A stretch of 64,000 nucleotides of DNA from Branchinecta lynchi (GCA_023053575.1 JAKZAP010000018.1:14722202-14786201), one strand, 5' to 3'. Positions 23,581 to 35,141 are shown, counted from the first letter of the stretch. Made by a program: numbers and translations. Notes: generated by a model from the sequence alone, not told the origin.

Positions 23581-23760
23581 CCAATCTCTCTCACTCATCA
23601 ATACTCAACTCCCCCCTCCCCCCACTCTTCCCTCCCAACCAAATTCAACAGAAAGAATTCCACTGACGCCGGCAAAAAAACACAAACTTTCATCAAAATA
23701 TCTAAATTCCTTCGCGAGTTACCGTGATCACAGACAAACGGACAAATTTGCGACATCTCA
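23581..23760 (+). mobile_element. Family A-like 3'-domain fragment (A13)
   Basis: C-rich tract, then TTTCATCAAAATATCTAAAT, CTTCGCGAGTTACCGTGATC and AGACAAACGGACAAATTTGC, matching the family A 3' domain with decay. No palindrome. Confidence 0.55.
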
Positions 23761-24189
23761 ATTCTAAATAAAAGTTTAAAACAAGGTCAATTCCGCTACT
23801 GTAAGATCGGTGTTAAGAAACTCATTTCCCAAACAAACAACCTCCGAGCCATGAACTGTAGGAATTAACCTTCGTGGTGCTATCAAGGACTACTGTACTC
23901 GTCGTTTTTTTTTTTTTTGCACGGTTCGAGTATACCAATACGAACAAACAATGATACAGTCAGCGCAGCGATATACCCGAAAGAAAGCCACGAGCTAAAT
24001 AGCCTCGCGACAGATTTGTTTGCAAAGCAAGAAAAGTAACTCTCAGGCTAAATCTTGTGCACTGATCTCCGCGAAGGTCTTCGTTTCCGAACTTTTATTA
24101 TTTTCTCATTCATTCATTAATTCCATCCCTCAGGGCATCACTATTTGTAACTAGATATATTGGTATTAGGGAGAGACGTGCGGCAAAGC
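23761..24189. other. Unassigned stretch
   Basis: Nothing recognised apart from a poly(T) run near 23906. Confidence 0.4.
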
Positions 24190-24611
24190 AAAACGTGTCC
24201 GGCACATCTTGCAATAGTATCCGTCGCACTTCTGCTTAACTGTGAAGTCCCTATATAACGTCTTCTTCTAGTCTAACTGCATCTCCACCCTTGGAGGCTA
24301 CTGACGAGCGGCCAAAACCTTCTGCGAGAATTGCAAACATCGCTGGAACGACAAAGAAGCCAAATATTTGTTCGCTGTTCTTCAAGATTAATCCTGTCAC
24401 AAATAAGTTCAATAGAACGGAACATCCCGTAATATCTGCACCGTTTCATCAAACCCAGGAGTCAAATAACCCCGCGGACGCTTGGAAGCAAAGCAAGAAC
24501 AGGAATATAGATCTTGCATTAATACCCGTCGCCTTCTGCTTAGTTCTGAATTTCCAACATAAAGGCTTCTTCTAGTCTTACCGCCTCTCGACGTCTGGGG
24601 ACTATCTGGGG
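24190..24611. repeat. Diverged tandem duplication, period about 305 bp
   Basis: CTTGCAATAGTATCCGTCGC (24208) recurs as CTTGCATTAATACCCGTCGC (24513). The following TTCTGCTTA...TCTTCTTCTAGTCT...GGAGGCTACT block is also repeated. Function unknown. Confidence 0.6.
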
Positions 24612-25009
24612 AGTGTTAAAAAACGGCTGTAACACTTTCCAAATAAGGATGGAGAATGCGGGGACAGAAACCAAAGTGGGAACAGGACGCGAAGGCGTAT
24701 TGGCGAACTAAAAGGATATTAATGGACAGCGGAAAAGATGGCAAGGGGCGTGGCCGTCCCGGACACAACAGCGACATCATAAACTGTGGTCCAGCCGCCC
24801 AATGAGGGTGATAAACATCCTTTTAGCTTACACTGTTATTTCGGCAAGTTTGCTCTAGAACTTCCCGAACTCCAGAAATCAATACTGCTCTCTAATCCAA
24901 ATTCCTCTTGGAAAAGAAGAGCTACAAGTTCATACGTCAGTTGTTACGAGTAGGTGGTGCAAGAAAGTAGACGAGAATGTCACAAAATATCCCCTTCAAC
25001 CACCCTAGG
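24612..25009. other. Unassigned stretch
   Basis: Nothing recognised. Confidence 0.4.
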
Positions 25010-26590
25010 TTCAGACCTGAAATATCTAGTTTCACTTGAGTCTGAGCATTTCTAGCATCGAATCGGATCATGTAGGGCAAATCACTTTTCTACGTCCTAA
25101 GTTTAGATAAACTCGTTTGATCCCTAGACGTACGCATATCACACTATTTCCGGTACCAGCCCCCCCCCCTCCAAGTCCCCCCGCCGCGGCCGAATCTGAT
25201 TCGGACACATAAGTCGATCATCAAAGCATCTTCTCTTACCGCCTATCACGTTTCACTCGAATCTAACTATTGTTTTGAAAATTCCGGTCGTCCCCCGTAG
25301 TCGGATCCGGTCCTGCCCCTAAATATATCATCAATCATCAAATCGCTCCACCTGTTTGACCCCTATGCGAGCCACACGAGTTTACATGGCTCCCCCAACT
25401 GTGGCCGAATACTACTCGGACATATAAACTTCGCATCTCTAACATCTCATCTTCCCGTCCATCAGGTTTGACTTCAACTGGAGCATATCTGCAAATTTCC
25501 GGTTCTCGCCTCATTCTCCTCGTACCGTGGTTAGATCCGGTTGGGACACAAGTTAACAAAATCTAGTCCGCATAAACTCGGTACTGTCCAACTTGCATCC
25601 CATTCGTTTGTTTTTCTGCACGTCAAAAAGTTTCCGGACCCCCCCCCCCTCCCCTACTCCCCGAGCCATGCACATGGTTTGGACACGTAGTTTGCATATT
25701 TAGGCATATCTCATCACCCATAAAGTTTCATTCGGATTGGTCCACCCGTTCGCAACCCACGTAAGTCAGAAATTTCCAGATTCCCCTTATCTAAAATCCC
25801 TAAAACATGGTCGGATCCAGGAACCGAAGATTGGTCGGGTCATTAATATGCCTGTCAAGTTTCAACGTCCTTGGCACACCTGGAAGTGTTCTAACTCGCG
25901 ATCACGTGGAGTTCTGGGACCCCCCCCCCCCCACCTCCGATACGATCTGGTACTGTCAAGAACGTATCTAGGGCTTATGCTTGTTCTTCCCACCAAATTC
26001 CATCCCAATCCTTCAACTCTAAGCGTTAAACAACCCTCCCCCCCCCCATAGGCACCGGACCCGGTCATGGAACATCTGAGGCGATAGCTCTTCCAACTTA
26101 CAAAGCTTCATTCAAATCCGATCACCCGTTCAAAAGTTATACATGCCACTAAATTCCAGATTCCCCATCCCTTTACTCCCCCCACGATGGTCGGATCGGG
26201 GAAATAACTATTCTAAAGTCAGTCTGTTTTGGTCCCTGAAATGCCTACCTAGTTTCATCCTCCAAGTACCAAACTCTCGGGATCACCGAATTCCGGATAC
26301 CCACCAACTCCACCCACAGTGCCCAAATCCCGTCCGATTATGTCAACGATGTATCTAGGACTTTTGCTTCTTCTTCCCACCAAGTTTCGTACCGATTATT
26401 CCACTCTAAGCTTTTTCCCAGATTTCCGGTCCCCCTCCCCCCCCCCCTCCAACCCCCCCCCCCAAAGTCACCGGATCCGGTCCGGATCTCAAGTGGATGA
26501 CATGAGGCTTTTCCAAATATCAAATGTCATTAAGATCCAATCACCCCTTCGAAACTAGCAAAACCCGGACCGACAGACCGACGGACGGAA
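25010..26590. repeat. Satellite-like element, family B, copy 2
   Basis: At least four diverged C-rich units. CCACCAAATTCCATCCCAAT (25990) and CCACCAAGTTTCGTACCGAT (26378) are spaced 388 bp. It ends with a short ACCG/ACGG tract at about 26566-26588 (GGACCGACAGACCGACGGAC). Same plan as 1-1001. ORFs inside are repeat shadows. Confidence 0.75.
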
Positions 26591-27444
26591 AGAAACTGCA
26601 ATCGCTACATCACACTTGGCCAAAGGGCAACTGCCAAAAAAATTGATGAAACTGACGACATCGGGCACTGTCCAGTGAAGCAGGAACGTTAAGCCACTTT
26701 CAAACTGAAGCGTCGTTGCGATGCGTTGCGTATACGTTTATCTTGCGTTGCGTACAGGTTGCGCATCGTATCTTTCACACCTGCGCGAGAAGCTTTCGCT
26801 CCGGATGCTCATTTACATTTTCTTGTCTTGTTTTCTTCTGCTGAATTTTAATTTATTTCACTGGTAGCAAGTTTTTCTTCATCATCAGCATGTTTTTTTT
26901 TTTTTTTTTTCAAAAACTTCCATTTTCCACTGACAAATCTGATGCGTACGCGTCGACGCAAAGCAGCTATGTTGTAACCGTATGAAGGTGAGAATGCATC
27001 TTGTGTGACATGTGGACCGAGTTTAACGCCGGAGTCGAATATATAGCCTATGAGGAAGAAACGGAGCGGAAACCTGTTGCAGGGAAATAACGAGAATACT
27101 TGGACATTAACAAGAGCTAGAACCTCATTTGGCCCTTGTATGGGTAGGAAATGGGTCAATTTGACAGATTAATAAAGCCATCAGCTAGATGTTCAAGAAA
27201 ATGAAGTCCTTTTCGGCCGCACGTAGGATTCGCATGAAAAGTTCACTGATTGTAAAGAAGGTTAAGCAGATTCACATTCCCAGCTATAAGCTGGCGTTCA
27301 CACTGGTGAGGTTCTTGAAGAACTGCCACATATCTATGAGCCTGCTTAACTTTCTTATTTCCTTACTGTGATGTTTGCGAACAACGAAGAACGATAACGG
27401 CTTTGGACAGGTTAGTTTCCTTCCCCGAAGTTGAACCAGAGGAT
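26591..27444. other. Unassigned stretch with MITE-like GCGTTGCG block
   Basis: 26690-26830 has CTTTCAAACTGAAGCGTCG and repeated GCGTTGCGTA, and 26940-26965 has GCGTACGCGTCGACGCAAAG. This pair suggests the ends of a DNA element, but boundaries and duplication were not found. An ATG ORF at 27189 (basic, 39 codons to a possible donor CTG|GTGAGG at 27306) is possible but weak. Confidence 0.3.
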
Positions 27445-27535
27445 TGACAGCCTGACGAGGACCCTTGCCAAGAAGGGCCGAAATATCGCTGATGAAGAAT
27501 CATGGCTGACGTATCCGTTGTAAACATTGTTTGAA
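27445..27535. mobile_element. Family I MITE fragment
   Basis: GACCCTTGCCAAGAAGGGCC and GCTGACGTATCCGTT match the right half of the element at 40177-40455. Confidence 0.55.
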
Positions 27536-28334
27536 TAAAAAGGCTTTAGAAGTTGAGCAACTCCATGACATGGATTTCTTTTGCTCTGGTTTTCCAGATG
27601 TTTAACCCTTCTTTCAACTTGAATTGGCTTTGGGGCCTTCGCACTGTCGGCCCGTTTATGGCTTTCTTTCTTCTACCTCTTTCTCGAATACTCTCTAATG
27701 CTAGGCAGCTCCTGTGCCCTGCCGACTTTTACCATTTCGCTGTACTAAATTAGACCCACCCCTCATTTCTTCCAACTGGTGACAGCAGCGCACAGTTGTT
27801 GTTTTTTTTATATTTTGCGTCGATCCGTCGGGCCGCGTCTGGCTCGAGTCGACAAGCGACAACGAAATACAACTAAGTTGACTCTACAAGCATTAATTTA
27901 TTCGAAAAACAATATTCCTGAATCATCATATCGTGAAGAAAAAAAAATTCTAGCAAGAACTGTGCTTAAATACTTGATTCGCCATTAATCTAGGTTTGGG
28001 AAGATTCGTGTGGCTGAATGAATCTTATGAGTCCATGTAGAATGCTGCGAGGCAATTAAACAAATTAACGATGGTTTTCTCACGTTTTCATGTGTGACCA
28101 CGTCCAAAGCGAAATACGGTACAGCTCCTTCCGGTGCTTTCGTGTCATGCAAACATTAATTTGCTTCAAGTACTGGACTAGTTACCCTAATCAAGTATCA
28201 CAGTAATGAGTCTCGAATTGGAGGGCGGGGGGGGGGGGGCATCTTTAGTGGCGACCACAAAATAACTATATATTGGCTCCAAGACCCGTAATTTTCTAAA
28301 GTTCAAGGGCGGTAGACACAAAGAGACCCTAACC
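27536..28334. other. Unassigned stretch
   Basis: No gene supported. A G run is at about 28226-28240. Confidence 0.4.
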
Positions 28335-28337
28335 CTA

Positions 28338-28687
28338 GATTCACACAGAGCAAATCGCGGCGATGAACGAGATTTTTCAAACGCAGCGACAGAAGATTTT
28401 TATCGCCTAGATGTTCACACTGAATTTTTGTCGGCAACAGAATTTAACGCGAAAAATAACAAAAATAACCCTTAAAATATTTAAAATGATAAAAAATAAT
28501 TCATTTTTCTAAAAGTGAATCATCAAAAGGGTCGTCCATGTTGCTGTTGCGTGCATAAAATCGTACTGTCGCCCGATTAAAGTTGAATTTTTCCAACATT
28601 GAAAATCGCCTGACGAAGCAACAGAAGATTTTGGCGACGAAAATCTCGTCGATGGCCGATATCGCCTCAGTGTGAACGTCTGTGTGA
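28338..28687. mobile_element. CTA-flanked MITE (family E), PIF/Harbinger-like, copy 1
   Basis: Ends GATTCACACAGAGCAAATCG and GTCTGTGTGAAC with CTA on both sides (28335-28337 and 28688-28690). Inner arms are also complementary: GAACGAGATTTTTC against GACGAAAATCTCGTC, and GTTCACACTGA against TCAGTGTGAAC. 350 bp, no transposase. A 3-bp duplication fits PIF/Harbinger, though CTA is not the classic TWA. Confidence 0.8.
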
Positions 28688-28690
28688 ACC

Positions 28691-28934
28691 TACGGTATAA
28701 CGGCCTACCATGTAGATTGCCGCTGAGAAATACAAGACTGAAGGCAGAGACGGAGATCTCGGATATACAAGCAACCACGGGTGCAAAAACAGATCCCAAC
28801 CGCCTACCATCTAGGGTGTAACGCGACGGTCCGGAGGTCCAACAACGAAAGGAAAAGAACCCAAGACAGCAACTATCCAAACGACATCAGGCCTACATAT
28901 TCCAAGTGACTAAGAGGACCTACACTCGAGGGTT
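28691..28934. other. Unassigned stretch
   Basis: Nothing recognised. The minus-strand ORF 28509-28880 spans the edge of the MITE and is discounted. Confidence 0.35.
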
Positions 28935-29470
28935 TTCGCACTGGTGCTTTATAGTGTACAAGGTCCCTGCCTCACGTGCCTCATCAGCCTCTACCTACGA
29001 AATCGACCAGTGCGCAACCCCTCGCCTGCACTTCAGTGCACTACACTGTATTGCCGTCCCCGCCACGGTCAATTCCTGGCCATACACAAACAAGCGTGAA
29101 ATTGGCTTTTCAGAGACTGCAAATTGACAAGACGGCTCTGCAAGTTTTACTCTCACGACTTCTTCGAGAAAACAGCTTCCGTGAACTTTCAGAAAGCCTT
29201 ATGCTTCTCATCCAAGATGCAGTTTCGCGGTGACGACGCTACTTATGAAGCCTAAACATTCTTTGCAGACATTATCTATCTTTCCGAAACCAGCACGCGT
29301 GCAGGCCATCGCCCCCAATCAGCTAAATCGTGCGAGAGATATCTTCATTAACGAAAATGGCCATGTGGCAAACTCATTTTACCTTCCGATCGTTAAAGAT
29401 AGCGGACGCCAGTCTTCTCATCCCTACTACAATACAATGCAGCGCCTTTTCTCTTCTGGTACGATTTAGT
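28935..29470 (+). pseudogene. Coding-like region of unknown origin, frame-shifted
   Basis: A plus-strand frame without ATG runs about 28953-29232 and includes LAFQRLQIDKTALQVLLSRL. A second frame (29230-29469) follows with a 4-base overlap at GTGA and includes RVQAIAPNQLNRARDIFIN and SSHPYYNTMQRLF. Local GC content is higher than around it. A possible acceptor CATTCTTTGCAG is at 29271 and a possible donor TCTG|GTACGA at 29458. It could be a broken gene, a retroelement remnant, or chance. Confidence 0.2.
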
Positions 29471-31019
29471 TCACATGATCAGTTCAAGGAAGCAAGCCTA
29501 GAGAAACTGACCTAGATGCTGGTCGATGGAACATGGCACGAGTTCAGACAAAGCTTCGAACTGACTCAAGACAAATAAACAGTCTTCCCTATTTTGGCAC
29601 AGGATATGGGTGCCAATTAGTTCCATGATCAATTACAACCCTAAGGGATTCAAACATGGGCGCGACTAGCTGTTTAATACGGTTTATGTTAATAACGACT
29701 AATTTATCGTGGTGCTCCTTCGCTTATGTATGGTTCTACAGTTTAGGTTTAAAGTCTGTATGTTATAAGCTTTGGTTTTGGTATCTCAGAATAAAAAATA
29801 ACGTAAACTCACACAGCTTGGGCAAGGTTGCATCCCCTCTCAAAGTTTCGGAAATAGTCATATTTTTATTAAATTCTAGTAATAACAATATTCTTTCAAG
29901 CTCCCGTATTCGTTAAAATCAGCTAGATACCAAATCCAATCCTCGAAACCCGTTCCTTGTTAGAATCGGCTTAATAATGAAGTTTGGTTATTACACCTTA
30001 TTTATTATTTTCATTTCCGTTCGTAACTACTAGAATCGCTCAAAACTGCTGTCACAGTCCGATGAAACATAAATGATAAATGAATGAAAATTAAGAATTG
30101 AACATCAAGTCTACAGAAGTCTAGAGAACTATTTATGTAGCGACCTGTTTTTCTGTTTTTTTTTTGTTGCCATGGCCCATGGTTTTTTTGTGAAGCATAT
30201 TCATACATTCATATACACAAATCTTTATCAACTAACGTTACTTAAATAGTATAGAAAATCGACAAGGACATTATTGCAGATTTCCCGCTCACTTGATAAA
30301 TATGTCAGTGATATTATTTATTTACTGATATATTTGGCGTTATCATAGCTTGTTTCTATCTGGGAGCAAAAGTAACTCAAATAGTTCGCAGAGTGTCGTT
30401 GAATAATGTATGGAATCGCCAGCGAGCCGTTATGGTACTTCGTTTAATTTTATTGAATGGAATTTTGCAGTTTATGGACCCATGCCGACGCTTTGAACAA
30501 AACTTGGCTCGTATTGCAAAAAGTTTCCCTTTCCATAATCTTTTCCCTTTCTTCCAAGAAAGATTACATTTTCCAAGTTACTATGCTGCCATATAAAGCG
30601 ATTACGAAGTTTAATTTTTTACTATTTTATTTACTTTTTAAACTACTCTAGTGTATTCCGAGGGGAAATAACTAACAATAGTAACATCATATTTACAGCT
30701 TGCTTGGCTGAAAGGAGTATAACATTTACGATAATGCTCGCGGCGTTCTATTAGTAGTACTGTAAGAATCAGTGTCATGGATGCCCCGCCATCTGAGAAG
30801 ACATGAGCTAGTTCAAGGTGTCATCACTCAGAAAGAAGGAAGAATAACTAACTTAACAAAGAAAAGAAGAAAACTGAATTGCTTCACTCTACCACAAGAA
30901 CCATGTATTGATCTTCTGGGCAACACCGACATTTGCCTAACCTGCTGGCTTTAATATTCGTTGGTTCGAAAAAGCTGAAAACTATGAGCTTGTGGAGTAG
31001 GTACACCACCGTTTAAGAT
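29471..31019. other. Unassigned stretch
   Basis: AT-rich. Several ORFs of 60-86 codons (for example 29656-29916, hydrophobic) fit chance expectation. No repeat recognised. Confidence 0.35.
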
Positions 31020-31229
31020 ATGATGGTCTTCAAGTACTACCTTGGCCTTCTTCTGGCCAGTCTTCTAGGAACGGGAAAGACTGGTGACAACCGCCCACTC
31101 AAATAAGCAATAGCTGTCCAATCAGCTCACTCCGACCGCGAGACATCTGGTGACCACTTTCGGCAAAGGAAGTATATCAAAACCGCTGCTCTAGGTATAA
31201 AACGAATATCAAATGTATGGCCAACATAA
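31020..31229 (+). CDS. Small ORF with signal-peptide-like start, broken by one stop
   Basis: ATGATGG at 31020-31026 starts MMVFKYYLGLLLASLLGTG, a textbook-looking n/h/c-region signal peptide. TAA follows at 31104 after 28 codons. The same frame then stays open for 40 more codons (AIAVQSAHSDRETSGDHF...) to a stop at 31227. It may be a short secreted peptide, a first exon with an unseen splice, a pseudogene, or chance. No homology. Confidence 0.2.
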
Positions 31230-31309
31230 AGACCACCAAAAGATTCTTGACGAACAGAACGGAAGGAAAGCGGTCTGACCGCGTCACGCAGCCGTAAGCC
31301 CGCAATGAA

Positions 31310-31721
31310 CAGGGTCAAACTAGGGACCCATAAATTTCCTGTATTGACTCGCCATTCAGGGGGCTTGTCATTTCCTATGGTTCTATGTTGCTATGTTGCC
31401 CGAGCCTCACCTAGTTTCCAAAAATTCCGCTTGGGTCGAATCGGCGTTCTTTCTCAGATAGACAAAATTGCCAGCATGCCACCAGGTACCTAAGCTAGGA
31501 CAAAAGATCCAGGATACTCTTCCATTACAGAGAAATATTTCTAGTTCAGCACAACAGCTGCGAAAAATGTTGTCTATCTGGATAGTCGGGTATTTCATCC
31601 CTGTGGGTATTTTTCGAACTATCTGACGCTCGGTCAAGAGCGCATCAGAAATCTCTTATTGACAAGCCCCCTGTATGGCGAGTCATTACAGCAAATGTAT
31701 GGGTCCCTGGTTAAACCCATG
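31310..31721. mobile_element. Foldback element (family N) with long inverted repeats
   Basis: The left arm (31310-31372: GGGACCCATAAATTTCCTGT, then GACTCGCCATTCAGGGGGCT) is complementary to the right arm (about 31655-31721: GCGAGTCATTACAGCAAATG, then TATGGGTCCC). Arms are about 60 bp with some mismatches. No clear flanking duplication. The interior carries a minus-strand ORF, listed separately. Confidence 0.7.
31407..31637 (-). CDS. ORF inside the foldback element, possible exon
   Basis: 76 codons from ATG, including GTWWHAGNFVYLRKNADSTQ. The last codon overlaps a good donor (ACTAG|GTGAGG at 31408-31403). It sits wholly between the inverted arms. Either an exon fragment carried by the element or chance. 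Confidence 0.2.
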   Translation of the reverse strand: MTERQIVRKIPTGMKYPTIQIDNIFRSCCAELEIFLCNGRVSWIFCPSLGTWWHAGNFVYLRKNADSTQAEFLETR

Positions 31722-32688
31722 ATCTTTATATCATCAGAAAAATCGGGACCTGTGTTCTCCAGCTCTAACAGCCAACAAGACAATCGGACTTCTTCTCACG
31801 AAACAAAAATGTCATGCTCTTTGGCCACAAGATACTCGCTAACCACGACACAGCTTGATCCAGATGGTCTGTACCAATCAATCGATTATTCCATGATCGC
31901 CCCTGCATTCCACACTGCTTTATCTAGGTCAACTGCACTTCCTCACCCTCATCACCGAAGCACGTATCTGCCCAAGAACAGCATTTACAAATCTCATCTG
32001 CACCGTCTGGAAACTTCAGACAGGCAAAGACTCACTTACTGAAACCTATAACCTCACTGAGATACTGCCACCTTCTCACTAAAAGCACTGGCACATCTGC
32101 CAATTGCCCGATAAAATCCTCAAAAAACAACAAAACACCTCTGCACTTTACGTTACACACCCTAGCGAATGACTAACATCTCCCGCGTTAGGCCAAAATG
32201 GAACTCGTTTCCATGCATCTCATCAGAGAAGACCCAAACATCATCAATAATAACTTCGAGTGATGATCGGCTTGACAGCACCGAACATGGTATTAGATGG
32301 TGTAAGACACCAAGATAAATTGTTGGTGCTGTGAAGGGAGATGCTGAATTGGATTGACTTGAGCTTGATTGTGATCTGAGTGACAGACCAATTGGGAAAA
32401 GGTGTAAACAAATAACCGCGCTTGATTAGGGCTGTATCGTCCTGCGTTCTGGAAACATTTTAAGACACTATTTTCTACCGCTTCTTCTGAGGAATGAGCC
32501 GTCCCGGAAACTCATGCTGAGTTAATTGTTACTACTGTCAAAAACCAAACTTGGCAAATCTGGAGATCAATGGCAAAGTACAACATTTGTAGCATTCGTT
32601 GTGACAAGCACAAGCACCCTTCGGCCACCCTCTACACCTGGCCATTAGCCAAGACAGTAAGGATCCTCGGAATCTGAACCTTCTTCAG
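31722..32688. other. Unassigned stretch
   Basis: The 127-codon ORF at 31659-32042 starts in the right arm of the foldback element; the remainder has no support. Nothing else seen. Confidence 0.35.
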
Positions 32689-32797
32689 ATCGGAATCTTC
32701 TAATTTGGCGAAGGGTCCTACAAGAAGTGGACGGAACCGACAGAGCTCTCTGGGCTCTATGCCACCGGAAGATGAAGGTGGAACTGTACTACACCAG
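32689..32797 (+). CDS. Predicted internal coding exon
   Basis: Acceptor GAACCTTCTTCAG ends at 32688 and a strong donor ACCAG|GTAAGG follows 32797, giving 109 nt. Two frames are open. One (two leading bases, exit phase 2) reads RNLLIWRRVLQEVDGTDRA... and looks like helical protein. The other (one leading base, exit phase 0) reads SESSNLAKGPTRSGR... . The third stops at once. No partner exon found on the plus strand. Function unknown. Confidence 0.32.
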
Positions 32798-32877
32798 GTA
32801 AGGTTTGTTGGTGGTCTTGGGTCTCTTTCACGAATTAAAGTACGTGCACACAAGGACATTAACCCTAGTTCACACAG

Positions 32878-33004
32878 AGCAAATCGCGGCGATGAACGAG
32901 ATTTTTCAGTCGCAGCGACAGAAGATTTTTATCGCCTGGATGTTCACACTGAATTTTTGTCGGCAATAGAATTTAACGCGAAATGTTGTTGTTCCTTGCA
33001 TAAA
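32878..33004. mobile_element. CTA-flanked MITE (family E), left-half fragment
   Basis: Starts GTTCACACAGAGCAAATCGC after CTA (32875-32877) and matches 28338-28465 closely, then ends at a C run. The right half is missing. Confidence 0.75.
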
Positions 33005-33020
33005 AGCGTGTGCCCCCCCC

Positions 33021-33276
33021 CCTTACTGTAGTTACTACGCATGACGTCACGGATCCTGGCTTCTAGGCAATTTTCGGCGATATGTAGTGTCATGGGCTAA
33101 TCGGACCAATCCCTTCACAGACATCTTAGTTACCACGCTTACTACGCTCTCGAGTGTGGTAAGCAAATAGTTACTATTTGAGAAGGTTGGAACGGTCAGC
33201 GTAATAACTTTTCACGAAGTTGGAACTAAAATAGTAACTAATAGTTACTATTGATAGAATGGTGGAACACGCTCTT
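33021..33276. mobile_element. Family J element, copy 1
   Basis: Right part AGTAACTAATAGTTACTATT...GGTGGAACACGCTCTT matches the complement of 41628-41722 (AGAGCGTGTTCCACC...). The left part TGTAGTTACTACGCATGACG is shared with 44812-44970. A short non-coding DNA element; target duplication not resolved. Confidence 0.6.
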
Positions 33277-33293
33277 GGACGCCACTCAATCTT

Positions 33294-33632
33294 GTGAAAG
33301 CAAACAACAGTCGCCGGTTTCCCCAGTTCATTTCTGGCAATCCCAAAATATTCAAAGATGCTAATATGGGCAAAGCTGTAGTCAAAAATTGGTTTAGCGA
33401 CATCAAACGCAGTACTGATCTAATGAGTACTGACTACAGTTACATGGAGATTTTTCTTTTATGTCTCTTCATTGGCTATTTAGCTATTCAGTCATTCATC
33501 ACGGATCCCGACCATGGATATCCATCAATTGCTCTTTCTCTTCAAGATGCATTTAGATGGAAACAAAAAAGGGAGGCAACGGAACGATTCCCAGCCCCAG
33601 GAAAAAAAATTGTTACCACAGCAATTCGTTAG
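33294..33632 (+). CDS. Unsupported 112-codon ORF with a membrane-like segment
   Basis: Starts at GTG. Residues about 52-68 (MEIFLLCLFIGYLAIQS) are hydrophobic, flanked by polar sequence. No splice or homology support. It ends 84 bp before family A copy A5. Probably chance, listed because it fills an otherwise empty gap. Confidence 0.18.
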   Translation: MKANNSRRFPQFISGNPKIFKDANMGKAVVKNWFSDIKRSTDLMSTDYSYMEIFLLCLFIGYLAIQSFITDPDHGYPSIALSLQDAFRWKQKREATERFPAPGKKIVTTAIR

Positions 33633-33715
33633 TTTTCTTTTGGGTCTTGATCAACCTAGTTGCCCTATTCTTTCCCCAACAGAAATAAACCATTACCACG
33701 TTTACCTTCACGATA

Positions 33716-35141
33716 AACAAGACCAAAGGTTTCGATGGGATCCCAAAAATTCAATATCTGATCCAGACAACTGGGTCTTGTCTTAGCCAGATCCAATCTT
33801 CGCCAGACTCCTTGAACATTTTTACAATTAAAATTCAGAAACAGATTAAGGCCAAATAGCTAATCACCTGAGAAAACCAAGTTCAGATTTGGATTTAGCA
33901 TGTGTGTTTACCATAAGTCATATCTGTTTTGACGAAAACTTCCTGCCACTTCTGCCAATTTCCCGGTTCCGGCCGAACTCCAGAACTACTTGTCCGGCGA
34001 AAAAAGAAAGCTCAAAGACGAAATCAGGGTATCTTCTTTCCCCAGTAATGAACATCTAATCAACTTCAAATAGAAATTTAGCTTATAACGAATTTTCCGA
34101 TTCCAGCCGGATTCCGGTCGAACTATATGTCCGGGTAAAATACGATTGTCACACAGGGACTCAGCATCTCTTCTTACCCCTAAATCGCTTATCTAATCAA
34201 CTAGAAATAAAACTTTGACTTCCAACAGTTTTCCGGTTTTGGCCGGATTCCGGACAAACTACATGTCCGGGTAGAAACTTGTTTCCACATAAGTGTTCAG
34301 CATGTCTTCTTGCCCTAAATCGAACATCTAATCAACTCCAAATAAAACTTTTAATTTTGACAAACTTTCCGGTTTGGGCCGGATTCCGGTCGAAATACTT
34401 GTCCGTCGAGAAAATAGTTTTCACCATCGTCTTCAGCATGTCTCCCTACCTCTAAATCGAACATTTAATCAACTTCAAATAAAACTTTTACTTTCAATAA
34501 ACTTTCCGGTTTGGGCCGGATTCCGGGCGAAATACTTGTCCATCGAGAAAATAGTTTTCACCATCGTCTTCAGCATGTCTTCCTACCCTTAAATCGAACA
34601 TCTAATCAATTTCAAATAAAACTTTTACTTTCAACAAACTTTCCGGTTTGGGCCGGATTCCGGGCGAAATACTTGTCTGTCGAGAAAATAATTTTCACCA
34701 TCGTCTTCAGCATGTCTTCCTACCCCTAAATCGAACATCTAATCAACTTCAAATAAAACTTTTACTTTCAACAAACTTTCCGGTTTTGGCCGGATTCCGG
34801 GCGAACTACTTGTCCAATGACAAAATGGTTTTCACCATCGTGTTCAGCATGTCTTCTTACCCCATAATCGACTATCACATTAGCTGTTTCAAATTATTTT
34901 GTTTGTCCCTTAATTTGAATCCCCTCCCCCACCCCTAAATGTAGAGCTACAAAGCCCATCTACGAACTTGACTGGTCCGACGACCCAACGAACCCTCACA
35001 CCAAGTTTCATCAAAATATCTCATTCCCTTCGAGAGTTATCGTGCTTACAGACGGACGGACGGACGGACGGACGGACGGACAGACGGACAACTTTTGCGA
35101 TGTCATAGGTATCCCTCCACTTACGTTTTGGGATCCCAAAA
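33716..35141 (+). mobile_element. Family A element, copy A5 (young)
   Basis: Full structure: AACAAGACCAAAGGTTTCGA, a unique 5' part, about seven core units (units at 34374, 34511 and 34648 spaced exactly 137 bp), the C-rich 3' domain, (ACGG)n at about 35050-35080 and TTTTGGGATCCCAAAA. Almost identical to A6 and A10. Unit translations (MGRIPGEILV...) recur in changing frames because 137 is not a multiple of 3; they are not proteins. Confidence 0.93.

Noticed and set aside
31659..32042. 127-codon plus-strand ORF
   Set aside because: It begins inside an arm of the foldback element; the rest lacks splice, domain or compositional support.
34374..34938. Series of overlapping ORFs (MGRIPGEILV...) recurring at 137-bp steps, also at 43587 and 57640
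   Set aside because: They are translations of the family A core array. The frame shifts each unit because 137 is not divisible by 3, and the same sequence occurs in decayed copies without the ORF.
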